From: JAQWRV01 sp045564915
Lineage (GTDB): Bacteria; Pseudomonadota; Alphaproteobacteria; Rhodospirillales; Rhodospirillaceae
DNA: 64,000 nucleotides
Direction: 5' to 3'
Assembly: GCA_045564915.1 (NCBI GenBank)
Contig: JBJLGL010000011.1
Span: forward strand, 306,593-370,592
Positions within the stretch are counted from its first letter, which is position 1. Each line of letters starts with the position of its first letter. Positions 52,578 to 61,222 of the stretch are shown here, one piece after another. The translations under genes were made by a program, and so were the position numbers. The notes below the pieces were generated by a model, which saw only the letters and a list, made by a program, of their open reading frames with translations, was not told the DNA's origin and ran no database searches.

Positions 52578-53045
52578 ATGGACCAAATCGACCTCAAGAT
52601 TCTGACTCTATTGCAAAACGATGCATCAATGGCGATTGCTGACATTGCGCAGAAAGTTCATCTCTCTCAAACCCCATGTTGGAAACGGATTCAGAAGATG
52701 GAGACTGCTGGTGTTATAAAGAGACGAGTGGCTCTGCTTAATCCAATGAAGCTTAATCTTGCCCTAACAGTCTTTGTGCAGTTACGTACCAAGCAGCATG
52801 ACGATTTGTGGCTTGCCAAGTTTTCAAATGCGGTTAAAGAGCTCCCTGAAGTTGTCGAGGTTTACCGCATGGCTGGAGATATTGATTATCTGCTTAGAGT
52901 AGTAGTGCGTGATACTGAAGCATACGATCGTTTCTACAAAACACTTATTAAGAGAGTGCCGCTGCATGACGTATCTTCCTCTTTCGCTATGGAAGAGATT
53001 AAGTACACGACAGCCTTGCCAATTGAAGCTGATAGAGCGGCATAA
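52578..53045 (+). CDS. Lrp/AsnC-family transcriptional regulator
   Basis: 155 residues from ATG 52578 with 'GGGAG' upstream; the frame extends further 5' but without support. The N-terminal winged helix-turn-helix is 'MDQIDLKILTLLQNDASMAIADIAQKVHLSQTPCWKRIQKMETAGVI', and the C-terminal RAM (ligand-binding) domain has 'LPEVVEVYRMAGDIDYLLRVVVRD'. Such proteins sense amino acids. It lies divergent from cysE, which could be a target, but the shared intergenic region is the only link seen. Confidence 0.9.
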   Translation: MDQIDLKILTLLQNDASMAIADIAQKVHLSQTPCWKRIQKMETAGVIKRRVALLNPMKLNLALTVFVQLRTKQHDDLWLAKFSNAVKELPEVVEVYRMAGDIDYLLRVVVRDTEAYDRFYKTLIKRVPLHDVSSSFAMEEIKYTTALPIEADRAA

Positions 53046-53071
53046 AAAGCTATAGGCTTCTTATACTGTTC

Positions 53072-54538
53072 TTACCTTATACTCACCGGGGCTGACTGTC
53101 CTTCTGGTATGATAGTCTCAAACTTGGCGTGGCCGCGATTTATACGCCACTCAGCTTTGACCCTGTCCATCAGTCTGTGATCGGTATACAGGTCGATAGC
53201 TGTCGCAGCCATAGTCTTGGCGGCTGTCATCAAAGCCTTTGTGCCTATGGTAGTGCCTGTTGCCGCTACTACGGGCCAGGAGTGCGTTGGTAAGCTGTAG
53301 CCATATGAAGCTACGCCTAGGCCGCCGACTGGCACAAACCAGGAGATATCGCCCACATCGGTGGAAGCGCGCGCTGGCGAGGGTTCATCAGGAAGAGCCT
53401 CTATAGTGCTTGAGAGAGCTGGTGTTTCGTCATCGATAGTACGTCCAAAAGGGTCTTGGAATTCCTGTTGCGTCTTTCGGGCAAAGGCTACTTCTGTTTC
53501 TTCCCAGCGCGGAGGACCAATAGCAGTAAGGTTCTTATGTACCTGCTGGGACAACGTACGTACCGTAATCATTTCGTGTATTTCTGACTGCACCTCTATC
53601 TCTTGCAATTCGGTCCGACTCATAACTGCCGCTGCTTTGCCAATGTCAGTAATCCACTCATAGTAACTCATCACATCGGTAAACTTGTCGGCGCGAATAT
53701 AATACCAAACCTCTGCTTCTGGCGGAACTACGTTAGGCTGACCGCCACCTTTAGTGATGACGTAATGAATACGTGCATCTGGCTTGATATGTTCGCGCAT
53801 AAAGTTGACGCCTGTATTCATCAATTCGACAGCGTCTAGAGCCGACCGCCCTGACCACGGCATTGCAGAGGCATGAGCAGCTGAACCACGGAACTTAAAT
53901 TTTACGTTAGCTATAGCTTTGGTGTTACCGTATGACGCTCTATTGCGGTCACTCGGGTGCCAGTTCAAAATAACATCGTCATCTTTGAAATATCCAGCTC
54001 TCAGCATGTAGACTTTGCCTATGCCGGTCTCTTCTGCCGGCGTACCATAGAGCTTGATAGTGCCGTCTATCTCTCCTGCCTCAATCACCTGCTTGATCGC
54101 CAGCGCTGCTCCAGTAGAGCCAACTCCAAATATTGAATGTCCACACGCATGACCCGCTTCGGGGTTAGGGCCAATATTGGGGCTAGGTGAGGCTGCCTGG
54201 CTAAGACCGGGCAGAGCATCAAACTCAGCTAGAATGCCTATTACTGGTTTTCCGGACCCATAACTCGCAACAAATGCTGTTTTCATGCCTGCAATATTAT
54301 TGTTAACCGTAAAACCATTGTCAGAGAGAAGATTTTGCAGTTCCTGGGAAGATCTAGTCTCCTCTAAACTGATTTCCGCAAAAGACCAGATATTCTGATT
54401 AGCTACTTCGAGTACGTTTGTCTGGCTTTCTAACCATGAAGACGCCATACGCTTCATATGTTCAACATCGGCGGCAAAGGCTGCATAGGGTAGGCAGACT
54501 GAGGTCAGCAGCGCTACAAAAGAGTTTTGGAAGGTCAT
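53072..54538 (-). CDS. Exported M20-family amidohydrolase (AbgB-like)
   Basis: 488 residues from ATG 54538, supported by 'AAGGA' 8 bp upstream; a 9-residue longer start is less likely. A signal peptide ('NSFVALLTSVCLPYAAFAAD') precedes the catalytic domain. 'AEFDALPGLSQAASPSPN', 'GHACGHSIFGVGSTGAALAIKQ' and 'LYGTPAEETGIGKVYM' supply the metal-binding Asp, His and Glu residues of M20D peptidases, and 'HASAMPWSGRSALDAVELMNTG' the dimerisation-domain His. It matches p-aminobenzoyl-glutamate hydrolase subunit B-like enzymes. Periplasmic location is unusual for the family. Confidence 0.86.
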   Translation of the reverse strand: MTFQNSFVALLTSVCLPYAAFAADVEHMKRMASSWLESQTNVLEVANQNIWSFAEISLEETRSSQELQNLLSDNGFTVNNNIAGMKTAFVASYGSGKPVIGILAEFDALPGLSQAASPSPNIGPNPEAGHACGHSIFGVGSTGAALAIKQVIEAGEIDGTIKLYGTPAEETGIGKVYMLRAGYFKDDDVILNWHPSDRNRASYGNTKAIANVKFKFRGSAAHASAMPWSGRSALDAVELMNTGVNFMREHIKPDARIHYVITKGGGQPNVVPPEAEVWYYIRADKFTDVMSYYEWITDIGKAAAVMSRTELQEIEVQSEIHEMITVRTLSQQVHKNLTAIGPPRWEETEVAFARKTQQEFQDPFGRTIDDETPALSSTIEALPDEPSPARASTDVGDISWFVPVGGLGVASYGYSLPTHSWPVVAATGTTIGTKALMTAAKTMAATAIDLYTDHRLMDRVKAEWRINRGHAKFETIIPEGQSAPVSIR

Positions 54539-54605
54539 AAGACTAATCCTTATTATCTTAGCCATGAGAGGGAAAGTCTAAAGGGAGAGTCTAATATTAG
54601 GTCAT

Positions 54606-55805
54606 TTAAAGAACAAATTTTCCATCTCGCACCCACACGTCACCATTAATAGTGACTGTACAGTCGGTTAATAAGTCGCGCCAGCGGAAGTATTTTCCAG
54701 TGACGGCCCCGCCAAGTTCATGGTTATTGCCAATTCCTAGCCGCACGATACCTGCGCCGTAGCCATAGTACCCGATCCAGCTTTTGGTGACCTCTAAAGA
54801 CAACAGAGGGTTAAAGCCAAGAGCGAATTCGCGGAACCACCTTGCATCGTCGGGGACGGCCTCAATTTCAGCGCGCAAGTGTTCCTCGCCCTCATCTGCT
54901 GTGAAGCCGACTATACGCCCATCGTTGTAGCTGATTGTTGCGTTGCGCACGCTAAAGCCATTCCAAGCCGAGTATGGGTAGACCACACTACCTTGCACAG
55001 TGCTTTCAATAGGGGCGACTCTCACGGCACCACCAGGAATCTCAACTTCACGGTCAAGGAACGCAGCGCCCGCAAGCATTCTAGCGGCAGAAGCGTCACC
55101 ATTCTGCTGAATTATATCACGGTTACCGATACTGAACCGAATATCCGTTCCTACCGGACTGGTTACTCGTACGTCACCATTACGCATCGCTGCGATAAAT
55201 CGGTCTTGATGCTCATCTAAAGCATTCAGGTCTGTATTGAGTACAGCGTTATGATAAACAATATCTATATTTTGCATAGGGGGAGGCGCATGTCCTGGCA
55301 ATACGTTTATACCAGTGAGTCCAGTCAAATTTCCGGATGGGCTGTATGCATCTGTCCAATGAAAATGAATAGTTCGCCGGCGCCCACCTTTTTCCTGCAA
55401 CAAGATTTGCAAAGCCTTATAGGCGGGTAGAGCTGGGTTGGCGCCTGGCATCATGACAGCTGCATCAATATCTTTCAGCATTTCTAAATAGGCATCGCGT
55501 GCTGCGGCAAAGCCCTCGAGGATAATATTATCATCCCAGTCTGCTGGATAAGGCGGGTCAAGCACGTCAAGCACCCCCATATCTATCGCTCTAGCCTTCA
55601 TCACTGCGTAACGGAAGTGGGGTACAAAGTCTTCAAACATGCCAGGTTGGACCAGGGCTATTACTTTTTCGCCAGGCTCCAAGTGTAGTTGCTCGACAAT
55701 ACGTTCCGCCAAGGCTTTATAATCCATGGTGTGCTGGGGCAGCTGAGCTTGGGCTGATGGGCAGGACAAACATAGTAAGGTTAGTGCCGAAAATAATATT
55801 CTCAT
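54606..55805 (-). CDS. Exported aminopeptidase-like protein (M29-related)
   Basis: 399 residues from ATG 55805 ('AGGGA' 8 bp upstream). A signal peptide ('ILFSALTLLCLSCPSAQAQ') is followed by a mature domain resembling M29 aminopeptidases: 'YKALAERIVEQLHLEPGEKVIALVQPGMF' at the N-terminus and 'VTSPVGTDIRFSIGNRD' plus 'FALGFNPLL...GYGAGIVRLGIGNNHELGGAVTG' at the C-terminus, where the metal-binding Glu and His residues usually lie. The intervening Glu and Tyr ligands are not certain. It lies between an M20 amidohydrolase and a PQQ dehydrogenase gene on the same strand. Confidence 0.75.
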   Translation of the reverse strand: MRILFSALTLLCLSCPSAQAQLPQHTMDYKALAERIVEQLHLEPGEKVIALVQPGMFEDFVPHFRYAVMKARAIDMGVLDVLDPPYPADWDDNIILEGFAAARDAYLEMLKDIDAAVMMPGANPALPAYKALQILLQEKGGRRRTIHFHWTDAYSPSGNLTGLTGINVLPGHAPPPMQNIDIVYHNAVLNTDLNALDEHQDRFIAAMRNGDVRVTSPVGTDIRFSIGNRDIIQQNGDASAARMLAGAAFLDREVEIPGGAVRVAPIESTVQGSVVYPYSAWNGFSVRNATISYNDGRIVGFTADEGEEHLRAEIEAVPDDARWFREFALGFNPLLSLEVTKSWIGYYGYGAGIVRLGIGNNHELGGAVTGKYFRWRDLLTDCTVTINGDVWVRDGKFVL

Positions 55806-55862
55806 GTTCTCATCCCTAGACGCCATTATGTTTCATGCTGATTAGTGGCTGGCATTAACACG

Positions 55863-57776
55863 CTATTCGAGAGCAAACGCGACAATGGTGTCATCGAGCT
55901 TAGTGCCAGCCAAACTATTGCCACCAGCGGCCACGACGAGAAACTGTTTTCCATCAGACTCGTAAGTCATCGGCGTTGCCATGCCTGGGGCTGGTAGAGA
56001 TTCAGTCCATAAAACTTCGCCTGTGACTATGTCGAAAGCACGTATACGGCTATCCATGGTTCCTGCGATAAAGATAAGGCCGCTGCCGGTTACAATCATT
56101 CCGCCTACATTCGGTGACCCCCAAGCATCTGGAGTTTTCAGCAAGCCGCCCGGGCCAAATGAGATGGTTCCCAATGGCACCTGCCAGTTGGTTTTTCCTG
56201 AATTGAGATCGATAGAAGTTAATGTACCCCAGGGTGGGGGTGTGCAGGGAATACCCCAAGGCGATAAGAACGGCTGTTCACCATTCATGCTGTAGGGAGA
56301 GCCGTTCATCGGCTGGTCGAGAAAATTGTTCATGTTCTCATTCGCAGGAAAAACTTTGTCGGGTTCACTCTTTGGAATTAGCTGCACCCTGGTTGCAATA
56401 TTCTGGCTCTTGACTATCAATGTAAATGAGCGCGGTTCTATCGCAATGCCACCCCAATTGCCGCCTCCTAGGGCTGATGGATACATCACAGACCCCTCTA
56501 AACTGGCCGGCGTAAATAACCCATCGTAACGGGCATTTTTGAAGGCTTCACGGCACTTACGTCTGTCCCAGAAGGTCAACCCCCACATGGAGTCTATGCT
56601 AAGTTCTTGTGCAGCAAATGGCGCTGGTAAAACTGGTCGAGGTTGAGTTGGCGAGGTCTTCTCACCTGGGATATCAGACTGGGGAATGGGATGTTCTTCG
56701 ACGGGGAACAGCGGTTCTCCTGTATCCCGATGTAGCACATAGGTAAAGCCCATCTTGGTGATCTGTACTACTGCTGGAACAACTTCGCCATTGCGGATTA
56801 CCTCTGTCAGAGTTGGCTGCGCAGGAATATCGAAATCATAGATGTCGTGGTGTACTATTTGGAAATGCCACACCACTTCGCCGGTTTTGCCATCAAGTGC
56901 TACGACGGCATTAGCATAGGGAATAGGCTCTGTACGTGCGCCACCATAGAAGTCAGGACTTGGGCTAGAGGTTGGCAGGAAGATGAGACCACGTTCCTCG
57001 TCCACGGTCATCGCTGACCACACATTCGCAGCACCAGTGGCGGCGCTCAGATTTTTTGGAATTGGGTTAAATGCCCAAATCTGTTTACCATTATGTACGT
57101 CGAATGCCCGAACTATTCCGTCAGCACTTTGTGCAGAGACATTGTCGATAACTGAACCACCAACAATAACTAAGTTATTAAGAATGGCGGATGGCGACAT
57201 TAGCGCTGGCGCGGGATGCCCATCATTATCTAGCGTGTTAAGATCAACATAACCACCCGTACCGAAATCTTCACACGGTAGTCCCGTATGGCCGTCTATA
57301 GCGAACAGTCTGCCAAAAACATCTCCTTTAAAAACGCGGATATTGCAAATGCTTTCCGTTTCCTTACCAGACCATACTGCTAGTCCACGGCAGTTGGCTG
57401 GAAAAGCCTTTCCGATCTCATAGTGTTCATGTGGATTGAAGCTCCACACCTCTTCACCGGTGGACGGGTTTAGTGCAATAATGCGGTTAAGAGGGGTACA
57501 GTAGTATAGTAAATCGTTGATATGTAATGGTGTCACTTCATATGAGGTCTGACCAGTCGGTGCATTAGCTGCTGTGATCACGTCCCCGCTTTCGTGAGTC
57601 CATGCAACTTTTAGCTGGGAAACAGTTTTTCTATTGACTTGTGTAAGAGCAGAATAGCGCCCACCACCCGGCACACCACCATATGACTCCCAAGTAGTGT
57701 TTTGGACTGCATCTTCAGCCCGGGCATCAAGAGAAAATATTAATAGCAAGGGTAATAGGATAAGAAATCTGATCAT
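55863..57776 (-). CDS. PQQ-dependent dehydrogenase (soluble, glucose/quinate dehydrogenase-like)
   Basis: A 637-residue quinoprotein with a signal peptide ('LILLPLLLIFSLDARAED'). The eight-bladed propeller is visible in repeats such as 'LLYYCTPLNRIIALNPSTGEEVWSFNP', 'GVVWHFQIVHHDIYDFD' and 'IRAFDIVTGEVLWTESLP' and includes the quinoprotein glucose dehydrogenase motif 'CRGLAVW', and 'GDVFGRLFAIDGHTGLPCEDFG'. It lacks the N-terminal membrane domain of mGDH, so it is probably periplasmic. It would oxidise a sugar or alcohol and feed electrons to the respiratory chain. Confidence 0.88.
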   Translation of the reverse strand: MIRFLILLPLLLIFSLDARAEDAVQNTTWESYGGVPGGGRYSALTQVNRKTVSQLKVAWTHESGDVITAANAPTGQTSYEVTPLHINDLLYYCTPLNRIIALNPSTGEEVWSFNPHEHYEIGKAFPANCRGLAVWSGKETESICNIRVFKGDVFGRLFAIDGHTGLPCEDFGTGGYVDLNTLDNDGHPAPALMSPSAILNNLVIVGGSVIDNVSAQSADGIVRAFDVHNGKQIWAFNPIPKNLSAATGAANVWSAMTVDEERGLIFLPTSSPSPDFYGGARTEPIPYANAVVALDGKTGEVVWHFQIVHHDIYDFDIPAQPTLTEVIRNGEVVPAVVQITKMGFTYVLHRDTGEPLFPVEEHPIPQSDIPGEKTSPTQPRPVLPAPFAAQELSIDSMWGLTFWDRRKCREAFKNARYDGLFTPASLEGSVMYPSALGGGNWGGIAIEPRSFTLIVKSQNIATRVQLIPKSEPDKVFPANENMNNFLDQPMNGSPYSMNGEQPFLSPWGIPCTPPPWGTLTSIDLNSGKTNWQVPLGTISFGPGGLLKTPDAWGSPNVGGMIVTGSGLIFIAGTMDSRIRAFDIVTGEVLWTESLPAPGMATPMTYESDGKQFLVVAAGGNSLAGTKLDDTIVAFALE

Positions 57777-57925
57777 GTAGGTCTTTCACAGGCAGAGATG
57801 GAGAGGGCGCTAGCAGCCATTTATCAAAATACCTTAAAACACACTAGCTGAACCAGCAAATGGTGCTTTCTTGATTGCCCTTCCGGTAATTCGAATTCAA
57901 TATAGCTAGCGAGAGGAAAAACCCC

Positions 57926-58318
57926 ATGAACATTGGAAAAGCTGCCAGCTTGTCGGGACTGTCTGCCAAAACCATCCGTTATTATGAGGAAACCGGACTA
58001 ATTATGCCTGCTGCACGGTCTGAAAACGGTTATCGTGAGTATACCGAAGGTGACATCCACAAAATGCGTTTTGTGCGCCATGCCCGCGGACTCGGCTTTT
58101 CGGTGGAGGTGTGCTCGCAATTACTGTCGTTGTATGAGGACAAGGGCCGTAAGTCAGCGGCTGTCAAAGCTCTTGCGCAAGATCACCTCAATGAGGTGGA
58201 CAACAAGATAAAAGAATTACAGGAGCTGCGCTCCACGATTTCACATCTTATGAAGAACTGCCAAGGCGATAATAGACCCGACTGCCCCATTCTGGAAGGA
58301 ATCGCCACGGGTGCCTAG
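57926..58318 (+). CDS. cueR: MerR-family Cu(I)-responsive regulator, CueR type
   Basis: A 130-residue protein. 'MNIGKAASLSGLSAKTIRYYEETGLI' is the MerR winged-helix start, the dimerisation helix follows, and the effector loop has Cys112 and Cys120 (C-x7-C, 'NCQGDNRPDCP') with Ser77 in the N-terminal position expected for monovalent-metal CueR. 'GAGAGGAAAAA' lies upstream of the ATG. CueR activates copper-export and copper-oxidase genes. The copper cassette at 43.8-51.6 kb lies about 6 kb away on the same strand, beyond other genes, so control is plausible but not shown. Confidence 0.88.
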   Translation: MNIGKAASLSGLSAKTIRYYEETGLIMPAARSENGYREYTEGDIHKMRFVRHARGLGFSVEVCSQLLSLYEDKGRKSAAVKALAQDHLNEVDNKIKELQELRSTISHLMKNCQGDNRPDCPILEGIATGA

Positions 58319-58504
58319 ACACACAATGATTTTGTAATAACAACACGTAAGGCATGAAAAATCTTTTTTGATCGCTAAATTTACTAGGTGTATCCAAATC
58401 TAATCGGACACATTGGGATAATCCATTCTTGTTTCCTTTCCCCTTGTTCATATCAGGCGTATTATTTATTTCTGTTTTCTTATTATTAAGTAGGGAGGAA
58501 AGCC

Positions 58505-59317
58505 GTGTCGAAAGTGGCCCACTATGAAAATCTTGGTGTTCGCGATCGGGTGACCGAAGAAGAGTGGGCGTTGCGAGTCGAACTTGCAGCTTGTTACCGG
58601 TTGTGCGCGCATTATGGCTGGGATGATTATATATTTACTCATATATCCGTTCGCGTGCCCGGAGATGACCGACACTATCTTATTAATCCTTTCGGTTTAT
58701 TCTTTGATGAAATTACAGCCTCAAGTCTTGTAAAGATTAACCAAGAGGGCGAAATCCTGCTCGATGAAACCGGGCTTGGTTATAACGTCGCGGGATTTGT
58801 GATCCATGGAGCTATACACGCTGCAAGGCATGATGCGCATTGCGTTATTCATCTGCACACCAATGAGGGCGTTGCCGTCTCTTGCCAGAATGAAGGGCTT
58901 TTGCCTCTAAATCAGAACTCACTTAGTCTCGTGTATGACATTGCCTATCACGAGTATGAGGGTGTGGCGCTGGATCTGGACGAACGTGAGCGACTGATTA
59001 AACGCGTCGGCGAGCGTAATAATGTCATTCTAAGGAACCATGGATTACTGACACTTGGAACATCTGTGGCAGTGGCCTTCTCACGCATGTATGCGTTACA
59101 AAAGGCCTGCACTATACAAGTTATGGCTCTGGCTGGGGGCACAGACCTGTCATACCCGTCACAAGAGGCGCAAGACAAAGTCCGTGACCAAGTTATTGGC
59201 CGCGGCCGCCCCGACGGAGCACAAAGCGCAGCCGGTAATAAGATTCCCTTGCCCGATCTGGCTTGGCAAGGGTTTTTGCGTAAGCTGGAGAGCATTGATG
59301 TCGGCTACAAGCTTTAG
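58505..59317 (+). CDS. Class II aldolase/adducin-family protein
   Basis: A 270-residue protein starting at GTG 58505, with 'AGGGAGGAAAG' just upstream. 'LAACYRLCAHYGWDDYIFTHISVRVPGDDRHYLINPFGLFFDEITASSLVKI' opens the family; 'AIHAARHDAHCVIHLHTNEGVAVSCQ' has the His-x-His metal ligands, and 'NNVILRNHGLLTLG' the later His. It fits L-fuculose/rhamnulose-type aldolases and many adducin-like proteins of unknown substrate. No sugar-aldolase neighbours are seen. Confidence 0.86.
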   Translation: MSKVAHYENLGVRDRVTEEEWALRVELAACYRLCAHYGWDDYIFTHISVRVPGDDRHYLINPFGLFFDEITASSLVKINQEGEILLDETGLGYNVAGFVIHGAIHAARHDAHCVIHLHTNEGVAVSCQNEGLLPLNQNSLSLVYDIAYHEYEGVALDLDERERLIKRVGERNNVILRNHGLLTLGTSVAVAFSRMYALQKACTIQVMALAGGTDLSYPSQEAQDKVRDQVIGRGRPDGAQSAAGNKIPLPDLAWQGFLRKLESIDVGYKL

Positions 59318-59529
59318 GTTTTGCATATAACCTGCGCTTTGCGGGTAGCGGGATCCAGTATAAGGCCGCCCTGTGGGTGCTTTTTATCCGCAAGGACTTG
59401 ATAAGAAACAGCTTCCCAGTGTGCAGAGTCAGACTCCACTGACACGAGCGCCAGTAAAACCCACCCCAATTTTTTGACTAGGGTTTTGTCCACAAGTTGC
59501 GCTCGAGGTGCCTTAATTTGAGACTTCAT
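59314..59529 (-). CDS. Small conserved-looking protein of unknown function
   Basis: A 71-codon frame at a spot otherwise empty of genes. It has a fair ribosome-binding site ('AGGA' close to the ATG) and a plausible composition, with a C-terminal beta-like segment 'GGLILDPATRKAQVICKT'. It overlaps the convergent aldolase stop by 4 bp. I know no family. It could be spurious. Confidence 0.45.
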   Translation of the reverse strand: MKSQIKAPRAQLVDKTLVKKLGWVLLALVSVESDSAHWEAVSYQVLADKKHPQGGLILDPATRKAQVICKT

Positions 59530-59837
59530 GTCCTAGATTTCGTGGTCAATATCTGGGCGATCGACCAAGGCTAGTGTCCTTGCGGCTAAGTTGATCAGTC
59601 ATGACGGATGACGAAAAGCCTGGCGTTGGCAAAAATCCCCTAAAACCGCCCCTTTCAAAAGCCCTTTGTGGTTATAAATTCGTTCACAAAAAAGGCTAAA
59701 TAAAGAACATGCGATGGACCCGTTACTAGCCTATATCTCAGGTAACTGATTGATAACAAAAATGAAATGATTCAATGGAGAGAAAAGCGTGGCTCAACCA
59801 GCCTCTCATCCACAGTGTTATCCACAGGTTGGATTAG
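59530..59837. other. 308-bp intergenic region with adjacent DnaA-box-like 9-mers and an imperfect hairpin
   Basis: Two 9-mers resembling the DnaA box lie 3 bp apart: TCATCCACA (59806-59814, one mismatch) and TTATCCACA (59818-59826, consensus). An imperfect hairpin lies at about 59660-59697 (AGCC-C-TTTGTG against CACAAA-AAA-GGCT). No gene is evident. Two boxes are not enough to call an origin. Confidence 0.35.
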
Positions 59838-60584
59838 TTAGTCTTCCCTAGTCGGAATCCGTTTATTGGCCGGTATGTCATCAGATTTCGGTAATGCTGC
59901 GGCAGTTGTTTCTATGGAATGACGCAAAGAGGATAGGAAAATATTGCGATCTAAGCCTTTTGCCACCGGGGCCAGAAATTCGAATACGATTGTGCCTGGG
60001 ATTTTAGTTAGCCGGTTTTTCCCCCAGAAATATCCAGTGTTTAACGCCATCGGCACTAATGGCGCCTGACAATGGTTGTAGAGTGCGATGACGCCTGGTT
60101 TGTAGTCCTGACGCGCTCTGGGATGAGTTCGTGTGCCTTCTGGGAAGATTAAGACTGTTTCTCCATTAGCAATAGCTGTGTCGGCTGCCTTTAGTATCCG
60201 ACGCATAGCGCTGGCGCCTGCACTACGATTAATTGTTATCAGACCACCGCGCTTGATATACCAGCCGACCAATGGGATCCATTGAAGAGATTGCTTGAGA
60301 ATAAATACTGGTCTTTTGAACAGCAGAAAAAGGACAAATGTCTCAAAGGCAGACTGATGTTGTGCAGCAATTATACTCGGTTCGAGATCCATGTATTGTT
60401 TCCCTCTGATCTCGAACCGAATGCCAACTAACCAATGTGCTAAGAATACCATGCCGTGGACCCAAAACCGAATAACCCACAGTGCGCTGGCGCGTGTCAC
60501 CAAACCCGGTAGGCCTATTAGGGCAACAATCAACGTCCATGCTGAGGAGCAGAGTAAATGGAAAATAGAGCGGATAAGAATCAT
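59838..60584 (-). CDS. plsC: 1-acyl-sn-glycerol-3-phosphate acyltransferase
   Basis: A 248-residue inner-membrane acyltransferase. A hydrophobic N-terminus is followed by 'IIAAQHQSAFETFVLF', the catalytic H-x4-(D/E) block, and 'VLIFPEGTRTHP', the acyl-acceptor phosphate-binding motif (block III); 'VPMALNTGYFWGK' is block IV. It makes phosphatidic acid. It starts 5 bp after the stop of the YdcF-family gene. The order ftsE-ftsX-ydcF-plsC is one I know from alphaproteobacteria. Confidence 0.92.
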   Translation of the reverse strand: MILIRSIFHLLCSSAWTLIVALIGLPGLVTRASALWVIRFWVHGMVFLAHWLVGIRFEIRGKQYMDLEPSIIAAQHQSAFETFVLFLLFKRPVFILKQSLQWIPLVGWYIKRGGLITINRSAGASAMRRILKAADTAIANGETVLIFPEGTRTHPRARQDYKPGVIALYNHCQAPLVPMALNTGYFWGKNRLTKIPGTIVFEFLAPVAKGLDRNIFLSSLRHSIETTAAALPKSDDIPANKRIPTRED

Positions 60585-60589
60585 AATAG

Positions 60590-61222
60590 TTATCTGCTTA
60601 CGTTAGGCATAGACGTATAGCTAAGAAGGCGAAAGACTCTAATACGGGCGCCAGAAAATAGGAATTTTGTATATTCGCCAGCGATAAGGCTGGCAGTTCC
60701 TGGATGCCGCCACCATTTTTCCTTGACCTGAATTGGGAAAACTGGGTGCGGAATAATTATGATTTCCGGCATGGCGTATTCAAGCTCGCGCAAGCTACGG
60801 GGCATATGGTAGGCCGCTGTAACAACGCGAATAGATGAGATTTTCTCGTTAGCAACCCATTGTCTAGTTTCTAAAGCATTGCCGGGGGTATCTTCTGCCA
60901 TATCGCCTAGGGTGATCTTCGCCGCGATAGCATGAGGTGATTTAAGTTCTTCACCAATCAGATCTAAGGGGCTAACTGGTGCCCCAACTCCGGAAATAAG
61001 GAGCTTGTCAGCAAGGCCGTTTGCTAACAAATACACACCTGTTGCGATACGCTCGCTACCTCCGGTTAGCACAACAATTGCATCCGTCCGAACTGAATCA
61101 TTAGCGATTTCTTTCGGAATAGTTGTTGCGAATTGAACGAGACCAAGTGACCAACTTACGCAACAGATGGCAAGTATTCCGGCTAATATTCTTAATAAGG
61201 ATAAGCGGGACAAATGCATCAT
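60590..61222 (-). CDS. YdcF-family (DUF218) envelope protein
   Basis: A 210-residue protein with an N-terminal transmembrane segment ('ILAGILAICCVSWSLGLVQFA') and a DUF218/YdcF domain: 'TDAIVVLTGGSERIATGVYLLANGLADKLLISGV' opens it, 'ITLGDMAEDTPGNALETRQWVANEKISSIRVVTAAYHMPRSL' is the conserved core. Family members such as SanA and ElyC act in envelope integrity. It follows ftsX with a shared base (ftsX stop at 61222) and precedes plsC. Confidence 0.88.
   Translation of the reverse strand: MMHLSRLSLLRILAGILAICCVSWSLGLVQFATTIPKEIANDSVRTDAIVVLTGGSERIATGVYLLANGLADKLLISGVGAPVSPLDLIGEELKSPHAIAAKITLGDMAEDTPGNALETRQWVANEKISSIRVVTAAYHMPRSLRELEYAMPEIIIIPHPVFPIQVKEKWWRHPGTASLIAGEYTKFLFSGARIRVFRLLSYTSMPNVSR

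Noticed and set aside
57777..57925. CueR-type operator upstream of the CueR-like gene
   Set aside because: Only a partial CCTTCC element is present; no matching GGAAGG half at the expected spacing.
59660..59697. Hairpin AGCC-TTTGTG / CACAAA-GGCT as a terminator
   Set aside because: The stem is interrupted by bulges and has no T-run after it; noted only in the gap entry.
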